Part shown: positions 6,698 through 13,433 of the stretch, one piece after another
How positions within the stretch are numbered: the first letter of the stretch is position 1
Layout: each line of letters opens with the position of its first letter
Origin: Desulfobacteraceae bacterium
GTDB taxonomy: Bacteria; Desulfobacterota; Desulfobacteria; Desulfobacterales; UBA11574
Length of the DNA stretch: 14,096 nucleotides
NCBI GenBank assembly: GCA_013203195.1
Contig: JABMQM010000277.1
Span: 1-14,096 of the forward strand
Direction: 5' to 3'
Made by a program: the position numbers and the translations under genes
The notes under the pieces: model-generated
Seen by the model: only the letters and a program-made list of their open reading frames with translations
Told to the model about the DNA's origin: nothing
Databases searched by the model: none

Positions 6698-7699
6698 TTA
6701 GATTCCCCTGACGATCGTCGTGCATATACTGCCTGTACGCAAGGGCTTGGCCGCCGCGGAGACTCTAGCTTCCAGCTTAATCGGTTTACCCTGAAATATC
6801 GGACAGTACTCATCCGGTTTTTCAAACCGACCTCTGAGTATCCGCCGGGCGGCACACCCGCCGCCGCAATTGCCAACGTGTTCGCAGTCCAGACAGAATT
6901 GCGGAATTTTATGGGTTTGTTTAAATAGGGACGATTGAAAGATAGTCTCTTTTTTTTCAACAAGATCCTCGATGGTAAGATCGGAATTCGGCCAATAAAC
7001 ACAGGCCTTCAAAAGTCTGTCAGGTGTTATGCGCATGCTCCGGCCTCCGCACGGTGTGCCCTTTAAACCCTTTAACCCCAGGAAGGTGTTGACCAGCGGC
7101 TCGCTCACGGAGATGATCTCGCTACTGCTAAACAGGGCTTCAAAGGCCTGCCAATATTGATCGAAGCTCGGCATGAATTCAGCGGTATACATCGGCTGAT
7201 AGACATTGACCCGAAAGTCGGCCCCGAATGAGGCTGCAAGCTGGGCGATGCTGCCCAGATCTTTGTAATTCAGGTTCATGAGCACAGCTAAAATCGAAAC
7301 CCGGATGCCAAGGCGCCTGCACCTGGCGATGCCATCCATGACTGTTTTCCAGTTGCCTTGGCCGCGAAAGTCATCATGACGTTTTTGATCGGGAAAATCG
7401 ACTGAAAATTCGACATCACCGAAATATTTGAGAACATCATCAGGAGTGATGGAAAGCGTGTAACCGTTTGAAGCCAGGGTAAGTTTTATCTGTCTGGCAG
7501 TCAGGTATTCAAGTATCTCAAAATATTCAGGATTTAAACCGTTTTCTCCTGTGCCGAATCCGATGGAACTGATCTCAAGGCTCTCGCACACCTTTTGAAT
7601 ATCGGCCAGCGTTAAATTATATATCCGGTCCTGATCACGATAGCAGTGTGCGCAGGATAGGTCACAGTCGCTGGTCAGACCGATTCCTAGCGAAACCAT
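6698..7699 (-). CDS. Radical SAM/SPASM protein A
   Basis: A 333-residue protein. The radical SAM motif is C12-x3-C16-x2-C19 (CDLSCAHC) very close to the N-terminus. In place of the usual GGEP it has FGTGENGLNPE (48-58), a variant SAM-binding loop. ASNGY (76-80) and FSVDFPD (98-104) mark the following strands. The C-terminal SPASM region contains C217, C233, C269, C272, C278, C282 (CGGGC) and C299, seven cysteines that can hold two auxiliary [4Fe-4S] clusters. The start is well supported by AAAGGAGG six bases before ATG. It follows the GT2 gene by 35 bases and runs directly into radical SAM protein B (TAA|ATG). Paired SPASM proteins flanked by glycosyltransferases suggest a modification step on a glycan, glycolipid or small metabolite. 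A peptide product cannot be excluded, but no small precursor ORF is seen between 4982 and 8415. Confidence 0.88.
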   Translation of the reverse strand: MVSLGIGLTSDCDLSCAHCYRDQDRIYNLTLADIQKVCESLEISSIGFGTGENGLNPEYFEILEYLTARQIKLTLASNGYTLSITPDDVLKYFGDVEFSVDFPDQKRHDDFRGQGNWKTVMDGIARCRRLGIRVSILAVLMNLNYKDLGSIAQLAASFGADFRVNVYQPMYTAEFMPSFDQYWQAFEALFSSSEIISVSEPLVNTFLGLKGLKGTPCGGRSMRITPDRLLKACVYWPNSDLTIEDLVEKKETIFQSSLFKQTHKIPQFCLDCEHVGNCGGGCAARRILRGRFEKPDEYCPIFQGKPIKLEARVSAAAKPLRTGSICTTIVRGI

Positions 7700-7734
7700 A
7701 GAAAACCTCCTTTAATTTCTTGCCGGTATTGCAT

Positions 7735-8415
7735 TTAACCTTTCCATAGGTATCTCAAGGGCACCAAAAACATGTAATAGGTGGCCATAATTGTTCCTTT
7801 TAGCGTACCCGTGACTTTTGACGTCCCGATGCGTTTGCGGTAGGTTATCGGCACGCTTTGAATCCGCAGGCCCTGGCGGGCTGCCTTGACCACCATCTCC
7901 ACCGGCCACCCATAGGTCATTTGCTCCATATTCAAACCGAAAAAAGCGCTGGTTTTAATTGCCCGAAAAGAGCCGATATCCGAAATGTGAACTCCGTAGA
8001 GCAGTCGCAGCAGCAGTACAATCAAACGGTTACCCAACTGGCCATGCAGCGGCATGGCTCCCTTCTCAAGCACTCCTCCGATACGACTGCCAATCACCAG
8101 GTCGGCTTGATCTTGAACCACCGGCATTGCAATCACATCCAACTGGCGGGGATCATCGCTGCGATCTCCGTCTAAAAATACGATTATATCACTCTCCCGG
8201 GCGGCCTTGGCTCCTGCCAGACAGGCTGATCCATATCCGCGGCGCGGTTCATGAACAACCCGAGCACCGGATAAGATCGCCTGTTTTGCAGTCTCATCCG
8301 TAGAGCCATTGTCAACGACAAAGATATCCTGTACCCGATCTCCGGGAACTGCCCTGACCACCCCGCCGATGGCCCGGGCTTCGTTGAGTGTTGGAATGAC
8401 AACTGATATTTTCAC
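7735..8415 (-). CDS. Family 2 glycosyltransferase, dolichyl/polyprenyl-phosphate type
   Basis: A 226-residue GT-A protein. It opens with VVIPTLNEA (5-13), has DNGSTD (35-40) for the nucleotide, FLDGDRSDDP (80-89) with the metal-binding DxD-like DGD, GSRIGG (109-114), and DIGSFRAIK (146-154) in the acceptor region. The pattern is that of DPM1-like enzymes that move a sugar from a nucleotide donor to a polyprenyl phosphate at the inner face of the cytoplasmic membrane. There is no long C-terminal membrane domain; only short hydrophobic stretches occur near residues 131-140 and 208-220. The start is GTG (8415-8413) with AAGG about eight bases upstream. First gene of the operon with the two radical SAM proteins and the TIGR04282 transferase. 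Confidence 0.88.
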   Translation of the reverse strand: MKISVVIPTLNEARAIGGVVRAVPGDRVQDIFVVDNGSTDETAKQAILSGARVVHEPRRGYGSACLAGAKAARESDIIVFLDGDRSDDPRQLDVIAMPVVQDQADLVIGSRIGGVLEKGAMPLHGQLGNRLIVLLLRLLYGVHISDIGSFRAIKTSAFFGLNMEQMTYGWPVEMVVKAARQGLRIQSVPITYRKRIGTSKVTGTLKGTIMATYYMFLVPLRYLWKG

Positions 8416-8470
8416 GTCTGAACCTTAAGGAATTCTGCCAATTTTTTTTGATTCGCTCGCTGTGCAGTTC

Positions 8471-8547
8471 AAACCACGAAGACCACGAAGATCATGAAGC
8501 AAAATAAAGTAAAAAAAGCTTCGTGCTTCTTCGTGTCCTTCGTGATT
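8471..8547. repeat. Inverted repeat of CACGAAG units
   Basis: The left arm (8471-8500) contains CCACGAAG twice in tandem and ATGAAG. The right arm (8518-8547) is its imperfect reverse complement (CTTCGTG, TTCGTGTCCTTCGTG). An A/T-rich spacer of about 17 bases lies between. This type of CTTCGTG/CACGAAG repeat is dispersed in many Desulfobacterota and planctomycete genomes. It forms a hairpin and could stop transcription leaving the upstream DUF547 gene or insulate the two operons. Confidence 0.65.
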
Positions 8548-8589
8548 AATAATATTTTTGCCATCATCAATACGAAAGTGAATGAATGT

Positions 8590-8668
8590 GGTTCGTTTCC
8601 GACCTCTGTTTTCCGACCTCCTTGGCTCGACGTAGCTTCAGCGTAGGCGGCTGACCTCAGACTTCTGT
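8590..8668. repeat. Degenerate CCGACCTC direct repeats
   Basis: TTTCCGACCTC occurs at about 8596-8606 and again 16 bases on. A variant CTGACCTCAGACTTCTGT follows near 8651-8668, after a segment (GACGTAGCTTCAGCGTAGGCGG) that looks like another dispersed-repeat core. No ORF or promoter is apparent; this fills the rest of the 254-base spacer between the two glycan operons. Confidence 0.4.
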
Positions 8669-8669
8669 A

Positions 8670-9443
8670 TTACCGCAACGGTTCCCTGGCATTCAATGCC
8701 CAGTCATAATGAATGTAAGCAATCTTTGGATTCCGTTCAAAAACCGCCAGCGCTTCCTTGGCGAGGTAAGGTTTAATAAATTCCAGCACAGAACCCGATT
8801 TCAAGGTAAAATCACCAGCAAACCAGTCAAATAATTTAGACAGATAGAGCGTATTTTCGACATAATCAATTCGAGTCCCCCGGGAAGAATTAATATATTT
8901 GCGGGTCGCTTCTTCCATCCTGGCCTGGACATTCTCTTGGGTAAACGCAAATCTTGCCAATGGGGGACAGCTTGATGAAGCACAGACGATGGCAAAATGA
9001 ATCCTGGGATCTTTGAGCCTCTTTCGCAGTATCTCATTTTCGATATCGTCCTGGCTCAATCGTCTGCCGGCCACGATATGTTCCCGGGTGGTAAAAAACT
9101 TGGTGGCGGTCCAGACCCAGGGGATAAGCGTTTCACGCACACTCTTTTTGGGCCTCCACTTGATAACTTTATCTATGGTTACTGCATTGTAAGCATTAAG
9201 CCAGAAAGCCAATTGGCCATTTCCGGACAGTTCCTCCGCTTTAGCTTGCTTCAAAGATTCCATGTATTCCTGGAAACGCGGGTCTTTTGCGATACGGTTG
9301 TAATCTACCAAACCCTTATTGTCCACGTACTGTTTAAGAATCTGGTCAAATTTAGAATGATCAAAGGTTTCAGCGAAAATGTCTTGATGCATGCTGCTGA
9401 GTACGAATACTGCAAAGAATAAGATAATACGTTTTCTCATCAT
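8670..9443 (-). CDS. Exported DUF547 domain protein
   Basis: A 257-residue protein. Residues 1-24 form a signal peptide (MMRKR, hydrophobic core, IFA|E). The rest is a DUF547 domain with its hallmark segments FWLNAYNA (80-87), IHFAIVCASSSCPPL (148-162, with the conserved cysteine C154 and C159) and YDWALN (246-251). DUF547 proteins have a cysteine-peptidase-like appearance, but their reaction is not established; many are found with glycan or membrane-protein genes. The ATG overlaps the stop of the upstream membrane gene by four bases (ATGA) and has GGAGG seven bases upstream, so translation is probably coupled. Periplasmic action is expected. Confidence 0.87.
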   Translation of the reverse strand: MMRKRIILFFAVFVLSSMHQDIFAETFDHSKFDQILKQYVDNKGLVDYNRIAKDPRFQEYMESLKQAKAEELSGNGQLAFWLNAYNAVTIDKVIKWRPKKSVRETLIPWVWTATKFFTTREHIVAGRRLSQDDIENEILRKRLKDPRIHFAIVCASSSCPPLARFAFTQENVQARMEEATRKYINSSRGTRIDYVENTLYLSKLFDWFAGDFTLKSGSVLEFIKPYLAKEALAVFERNPKIAYIHYDWALNAREPLR

Positions 9444-10864
9444 TTTGAGGCCTCCACGATTTTTTCGGTCCTGTTCGCGGTAAAAAAGCCGCTAACCCAA
9501 GTTTGACGGGCATAGCGTTTAAAGATATAACCGGTTGCAAGAAGCGCAAACAGGGGAAGATATTCAAGCAATAAAACCCAGACGGGCATGATACCCATTG
9601 GAGACACATACTTTATATAGGAGAGTGCAACCGTGCAAGTGAATATCAGCCAGGCAATAGAGGGAAAAAAGGTTAGAAAAGGAATCAGCATAATAACATA
9701 CCAGGGATGCAGCGCAGCCGGCATCAATACGATTAGCAAACCAATTAAAACATAAGCGCAGCGGACAACCTGCTCTTTTTGCTTTTCTGTAAAAAAGAAA
9801 AAAAATCCCGCGGCCATCAGAACAAGCATAAATATTTTGGTCAGAAGGAAATAATCCAGCCCTGGAAAGAGATGCATGATCAGATATTTTAACCCTAAGT
9901 TGAAACTTTCATAGGAATTTTTAAAATAAATCGGTAGAAATCCCGTTATTTTACTCTCGGCTTTCAAAAATGGGAGATAAAGAAGCAGGAAAGAACCGAC
10001 GAAAACGGCCACCCCCTTGATTCTTTCGCCTCGATTTAAAAGCGCCGGCAGGATAAAAGCCGGATATAGCTTGGTCGCACTTGCAAATGCCAGGGCGACG
10101 ACTGCAGGCGTTTTCCTATTTTTAGCATTCAGGTAAAACGCCAGAACCATCAAAAAGACTGTCAACCCTTCCAAATGCCCGCTGTAACCAATTTCGAAAA
10201 TAACCAGAGGATTCCAGGCATAAATAAAAAGCCTTGTTTCTTCGAAGCCATAAGCCCTGAGAAGTGCAAGCAGCACCAACAGAGTCATCACGTCAAAAAA
10301 GACCATCAGACCCTTAAACCCAAAAATTCTGTCCCCGACCAGGATGTGGGAAATACGGAAGAACAACTGAGCGCCCGCAGGATAGATGGTGGGAGATTCT
10401 TTGCGATTGATATGCGGATATATCTCGTCATCCCTTAAGGATTTAAGTTTTTCAGATGATGGCGGATAAAGATAAGGATTGATGTCATTTCGCTGCACGC
10501 GACCGTCCCAGATATAGCGATACATATCTGTTGAAAGTACTGTTGGATCGGTTGGAACCAAAACGGCCCTGAAAAATATTGCAAAAAATATTATTATGAC
10601 TATCAGGCTTTTTGAGCGCCCAATCTGAGGCAGATAATTGAAAATAAGATAGACACCGATAAAGTAGAGTATCGCCAGGAACAGAAACAAAGATAAAAAC
10701 AAGTGGATGTCGGTTTTATATAGAAATTCGGGCATGAACCTATCAAGCTTGAAATTAAACAGGTAGACGGCTCCGGATATTAGGCCCAACCCAACGATTC
10801 CGGCATGAATGGGGTGATGTTTGAATGGGTTTGTTGCTTTATTGTTCGGTTTTTTTATATCCAT
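9440..10864 (-). CDS. GT-C type polytopic membrane glycosyltransferase
   Basis: A 474-residue protein with about ten or more membrane segments spread from residue 20 to 460. The first periplasmic loop carries D113-M-Y-R-Y-I-W-D-G-R and NPYLYPP (129-135), then TIYPAG (159-164). The D-x-Y-R-Y-x-W-D-G plus N-P-Y pattern is the mark of GT-C enzymes that use polyprenyl-phosphate sugars, where the aspartate is the likely catalytic or metal residue. A mannosyltransferase-like activity (GT87/MptA-like) is possible, but the sugar cannot be read from sequence. Its start lies inside the end of the upstream GT2 gene (26-base overlap) without a clear ribosome site, pointing to translational coupling. It could use the polyprenyl-phosphate sugar made by the GT2 encoded at 7735-8415. 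Confidence 0.83.
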   Translation of the reverse strand: MDIKKPNNKATNPFKHHPIHAGIVGLGLISGAVYLFNFKLDRFMPEFLYKTDIHLFLSLFLFLAILYFIGVYLIFNYLPQIGRSKSLIVIIIFFAIFFRAVLVPTDPTVLSTDMYRYIWDGRVQRNDINPYLYPPSSEKLKSLRDDEIYPHINRKESPTIYPAGAQLFFRISHILVGDRIFGFKGLMVFFDVMTLLVLLALLRAYGFEETRLFIYAWNPLVIFEIGYSGHLEGLTVFLMVLAFYLNAKNRKTPAVVALAFASATKLYPAFILPALLNRGERIKGVAVFVGSFLLLYLPFLKAESKITGFLPIYFKNSYESFNLGLKYLIMHLFPGLDYFLLTKIFMLVLMAAGFFFFFTEKQKEQVVRCAYVLIGLLIVLMPAALHPWYVIMLIPFLTFFPSIAWLIFTCTVALSYIKYVSPMGIMPVWVLLLEYLPLFALLATGYIFKRYARQTWVSGFFTANRTEKIVEASK

Positions 10865-12335
10865 GTTTTACAGAAAGAAAAAAGACGTAAAAAAATCCTG
10901 CGGTATAAATAAACAAAAAGGGGCTGATCAGATATTTGCTGAAGAAAAGAAACATGAAAAATCCGGTCAGAGAATAGAGCCCCAAGATAAATTCAATAAT
11001 GGATACAGAGTTAAGGGGAATGGAATAGCGCTTGCCTTTCCATTGATCTTCCTTGCTCTTGATTCCATACTTGGGCGTACGGATAAAACCGCTTTCCATA
11101 CCCAAGAACGCTTCAAGGACTGCCTTGGTGTTATTTACAGCGATACCGGTGCCCAGACACATTAGAAACGGCAGGTATTTAATGCGGCTTTTCCAGTCAC
11201 GGTAAAGAATGCGTTGTGAGAAAAGGTACAGGGAGGAAGGTCCACAGGTGGCCAAACAAAACAGTGTGAAAATCATGATGGGATAAGCGAGACTTTCAAA
11301 AAACCATCCGGTGTAGAGCATCGGTATCGAAGTTAACACCACCAGGAGCATCATGGGATGGACCATGTAATGCGTCAAGTGTAAAAAAGCCTGGATTTTC
11401 ACAAACATGGAAACATCAGACTTGAAAAGCTCCCCCAAGTTTTTTTTGGCTGTCTGAATAGACCCTTTGGCCCAGCGATGCTGCTGGGATTTGAAGGCAT
11501 TGATCGTCACCGGCACCTCGGCAGGACATACGACCTGCGGCGCAAATGCCAGTTTCCAGCCTTTTAGCTGGGCCCTGTAGCTTAAATCCAGGTCTTCGGT
11601 CAGGGTGTCGGCCTGCCAGCCGCCCGCATCTTCTATCGTTTTTTTTCGCCAAACGCCTGCCGTTCCGTTAAAGTTCATAAACAGGCCGCTCCAGGCCCGC
11701 GACGCCTGTTCTATGGCAAAGTGGCCGTCAATACCCATTGACTGGGCTCTCGTAAGCATTGAGTAATCGTAGTTAAGATGGCCCCAGCGGGTCTGGAGCA
11801 TACCTATATTAGGGTCAACAAAATAAGGAATGCTCTCTTTCAGGAAATCCGTATTGGGGACAAAATCGGCATCAAAAATTCCGATGAACTCCCCTTTGGC
11901 AGATTTCAGGCCTTCTTTCAAAGCACCGGCCTTAAACCCGATGCGGCTGGTGCGGTGGATGTAAACGATATCAAAGCCCCGGGCTTTCATTTTTGCGACC
12001 ATGGCCTTGGCGATTCCGACCGTATCGTCGGTGGAGTCGTCCAGAACCTGGACTTCAAGCAAATCTTTGGGATAGTCAATGCGGCAGACGGCATCAATCA
12101 AGCGTTCGACGACATAAAGCTCATTGTAGATCGGAAGTTGAATGGTTACGCGCGGCCAGTTTTCGGCAGAAACGTCTCTATAAAATGTTTCTTTTATTTC
12201 TGCATGCGTTTTAATGGCTTTGGGATAATTCAGACGATAAAACACCAAAAGGACGTAACAATTTATACCATAAATAAAGAGTGAGAAAAGAGCCAAAAGA
12301 TAGATACATAAATAGGCATATTGAATGGGTTCCAT
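10839..12335 (-). CDS. Cellulose synthase/CslA-like processive family 2 glycosyltransferase
   Basis: A 498-residue membrane protein. One membrane segment (about 7-34) precedes a cytoplasmic GT-A domain with DD (99-100), DAD (155-157), TED (246-248) and QQHRW (284-288), the complete D,D,D,QxxRW set of processive beta-glycosyltransferases. At least four membrane segments follow (about 312-340, 350-373, 385-408, 444-490). The length and spacing resemble bacterial relatives of plant CslA/CslC (glucomannan or glucan synthases) more than BcsA: there is no PilZ domain and no neighbouring bcsB. The product may be a beta-linked glycan or a glycolipid head group. First gene of the overlapping operon with the GT-C protein and DUF547. 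The ATG has only a weak site (GGATATGAG) upstream. Confidence 0.88.
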   Translation of the reverse strand: MEPIQYAYLCIYLLALFSLFIYGINCYVLLVFYRLNYPKAIKTHAEIKETFYRDVSAENWPRVTIQLPIYNELYVVERLIDAVCRIDYPKDLLEVQVLDDSTDDTVGIAKAMVAKMKARGFDIVYIHRTSRIGFKAGALKEGLKSAKGEFIGIFDADFVPNTDFLKESIPYFVDPNIGMLQTRWGHLNYDYSMLTRAQSMGIDGHFAIEQASRAWSGLFMNFNGTAGVWRKKTIEDAGGWQADTLTEDLDLSYRAQLKGWKLAFAPQVVCPAEVPVTINAFKSQQHRWAKGSIQTAKKNLGELFKSDVSMFVKIQAFLHLTHYMVHPMMLLVVLTSIPMLYTGWFFESLAYPIMIFTLFCLATCGPSSLYLFSQRILYRDWKSRIKYLPFLMCLGTGIAVNNTKAVLEAFLGMESGFIRTPKYGIKSKEDQWKGKRYSIPLNSVSIIEFILGLYSLTGFFMFLFFSKYLISPFLFIYTAGFFYVFFLSVKHGYKKTEQ

Positions 12336-12500
12336 CTCATATCCGCGTACAATACTTTCAGTCGTCTTGTCTTGCTGCTTTGGAACTCTTTTTAGTTTGA
12401 TCTTGCCGTATGGAAGAGCATGAATTAATTCTGTCCATCCTAATCTGAAGGGGTATTAAAAATCAACGTAAAAAAGCCAAAACTCGATTAGGCGTCTGTA

Positions 12501-12624
12501 GTCAGTTGTCCGTAGTCAGTGGTTTTACAGGTTCGTAGGGCCTCTTTTTGTTTTTCATCTGTAGTTTAAATATAAACTCGCTTCTTATTGCTTAGCAACC
12601 GACGACGGACAAAGGACAACGGAC
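12501..12624. repeat. Imperfect inverted repeat of GTCCGTTGTCC-type units
   Basis: The 22-base arm 12501-12522 and the reverse complement of 12603-12624 match at 17 of 22 positions by eye. Each arm is itself built of short GTCAG/GTCCG units (TTGTCCGTAGTC on one side, GGACAAAGGACAACGGAC on the other). It looks like another dispersed non-coding repeat, about 124 bases in total. Confidence 0.55.
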
Positions 12625-12625
12625 A

Positions 12626-12653
12626 CCCAATTGAACGTTTTCGCTCAATTGGG
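12626..12653 (-). terminator. Hairpin just after the methyltransferase's natural stop
   Basis: Arms 12626-12637 and 12642-12653 pair at 11 of 12 positions around a four-base loop, giving a stable stem. It begins two bases after the TAA (12657-12655) that ends the -1 frame of the methyltransferase gene. There is no T-run after the stem on the minus strand, so it may be a weak or factor-assisted terminator or an mRNA 3'-end stabiliser. Confidence 0.5.
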
Positions 12654-12654
12654 G

Positions 12655-12725
12655 TTATGTTTTGTGTGCGATGATACACACGGCGGCATTGTGAATGTCA
12701 TATGTTTCTATCTCAAATCCACTCT
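12655..12725 (-). pseudogene. Out-of-frame C-terminal tail of the methyltransferase
   Basis: In the -1 frame relative to the methyltransferase start, the minus strand is open from 12810 to the TAA at 12657-12655 (52 codons). It encodes a typical class I methyltransferase ending: FPQWTREILLESGFEIETYD, then IHNAAVCIIAHKT. The frame used from the start codon instead ends early at 12726. The two frames overlap between 12726 and 12810, where four 7-base homopolymer runs lie. The joined protein would have 244 residues. Confidence 0.7.
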
Positions 12726-13388
12726 CTAGTAAAATTTCTCTTGTCCATTGCGGAAAAATGCGAATTTTTTTAAAAAAACTTTTTTTAAGATTCCAATGGT
12801 TTTTTTCCGTTCATAGATAATGTCATGGACTTTAACATAATCTTTTTCATAATCTAAAAAGCATGTAAAAATGGTGTTCGCATCATTGCGAATAGGAATA
12901 AAACGATCTAAACCTCTCAATTCAGTGGTTAAATCTCTGAAAGTTAAAATAACCCGGCCACCTGTTTCCAGGGCGTTGTAGATCATTGTTAAAAGGTGCC
13001 GGATGTCTTGATGTGTGTTCAAATGGGTTAAGGTATCGCCCATGCACACAACCAGTTCAATCCTGGCGGGGCAGTGTTTTGGGAAATTCAACAGATCATC
13101 GTTAACGATTTCAATCGGTACGCCCTTAGCGTTTTTCTTAAGCTCAGCCAATAGATTCTTACTCAAATCGATTGCAATAACGCTGAAACCCAATTCAGCA
13201 AGAGGAATTGATTGAAAGCCGGATCCGGCGCCTAGATCCACCGCGACCCCTGAACCACGGGGCTGCACGTGCTGATCCTTAAAAAATCTCCTGTTTTCCT
13301 CAATTTTTTTGGCTAATCCTCCCGACATCCAAGAGTAGTATTTTGCCAGATGTTTTTCATAATGTTCTTTTACGTATGATATCATCAT
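12726..13388 (-). CDS. Class I SAM-dependent methyltransferase, frameshifted at its C-terminus
   Basis: As read from the start codon this is 220 residues. Motif I is VDLGAGSGFQ (50-59), motif II ends in the acidic D74 (AIDLS), and ELVVCMGDTLTHL (111-123) is motif IV, with a GGRVILTF strand at 143-150. This is a complete SAM-binding Rossmann fold. The last 24 residues (TIGILKKVF onward) are lysine/phenylalanine-rich and unlike the family. A -1 shift in the A7 run (12806-12800 on the minus strand) replaces them with a natural ending, NHWNLKKSFFKK then IRIFPQWT and so on, to a stop at 12655. The shift may be a mutation, a homopolymer sequencing error or programmed slippage. The substrate is unknown. 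The start has only a weak GGGGA site about ten bases upstream; the gene lies 45 bases after the hydroxylase gene. Confidence 0.78.
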   Translation of the reverse strand: MMISYVKEHYEKHLAKYYSWMSGGLAKKIEENRRFFKDQHVQPRGSGVAVDLGAGSGFQSIPLAELGFSVIAIDLSKNLLAELKKNAKGVPIEIVNDDLLNFPKHCPARIELVVCMGDTLTHLNTHQDIRHLLTMIYNALETGGRVILTFRDLTTELRGLDRFIPIRNDANTIFTCFLDYEKDYVKVHDIIYERKKTIGILKKVFLKKFAFFRNGQEKFY

Positions 13389-13433
13389 TATAATTTGATC
13401 CCCAAATTTACAAATTTTCGATCAGGACGACAA

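Larger units (their letters stand above)
12336..12654. other. Repeat-bearing spacer upstream of the glycan-synthase operon
   Basis: This 319-base gap holds no gene I can support. It contains an imperfect inverted repeat (12501-12624) and a strong hairpin (12626-12653), described separately. The part next to the synthase gene (12336-12480) has no clear sigma-70 promoter on the minus strand: a TTGATT box near 12465 has no good -10. Confidence 0.5.

Noticed and set aside
7858..8303. Open frames of 105 and 114 codons antisense to the GT2 gene
   Set aside because: Low-complexity shadows of a well-defined glycosyltransferase; no independent coding signal.
12336..12460. In-frame upstream extension of the CslA-like synthase
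   Set aside because: The frame stays open for about 40 codons, but contains no usual start codon or ribosome site, and the family normally begins at the first membrane segment.
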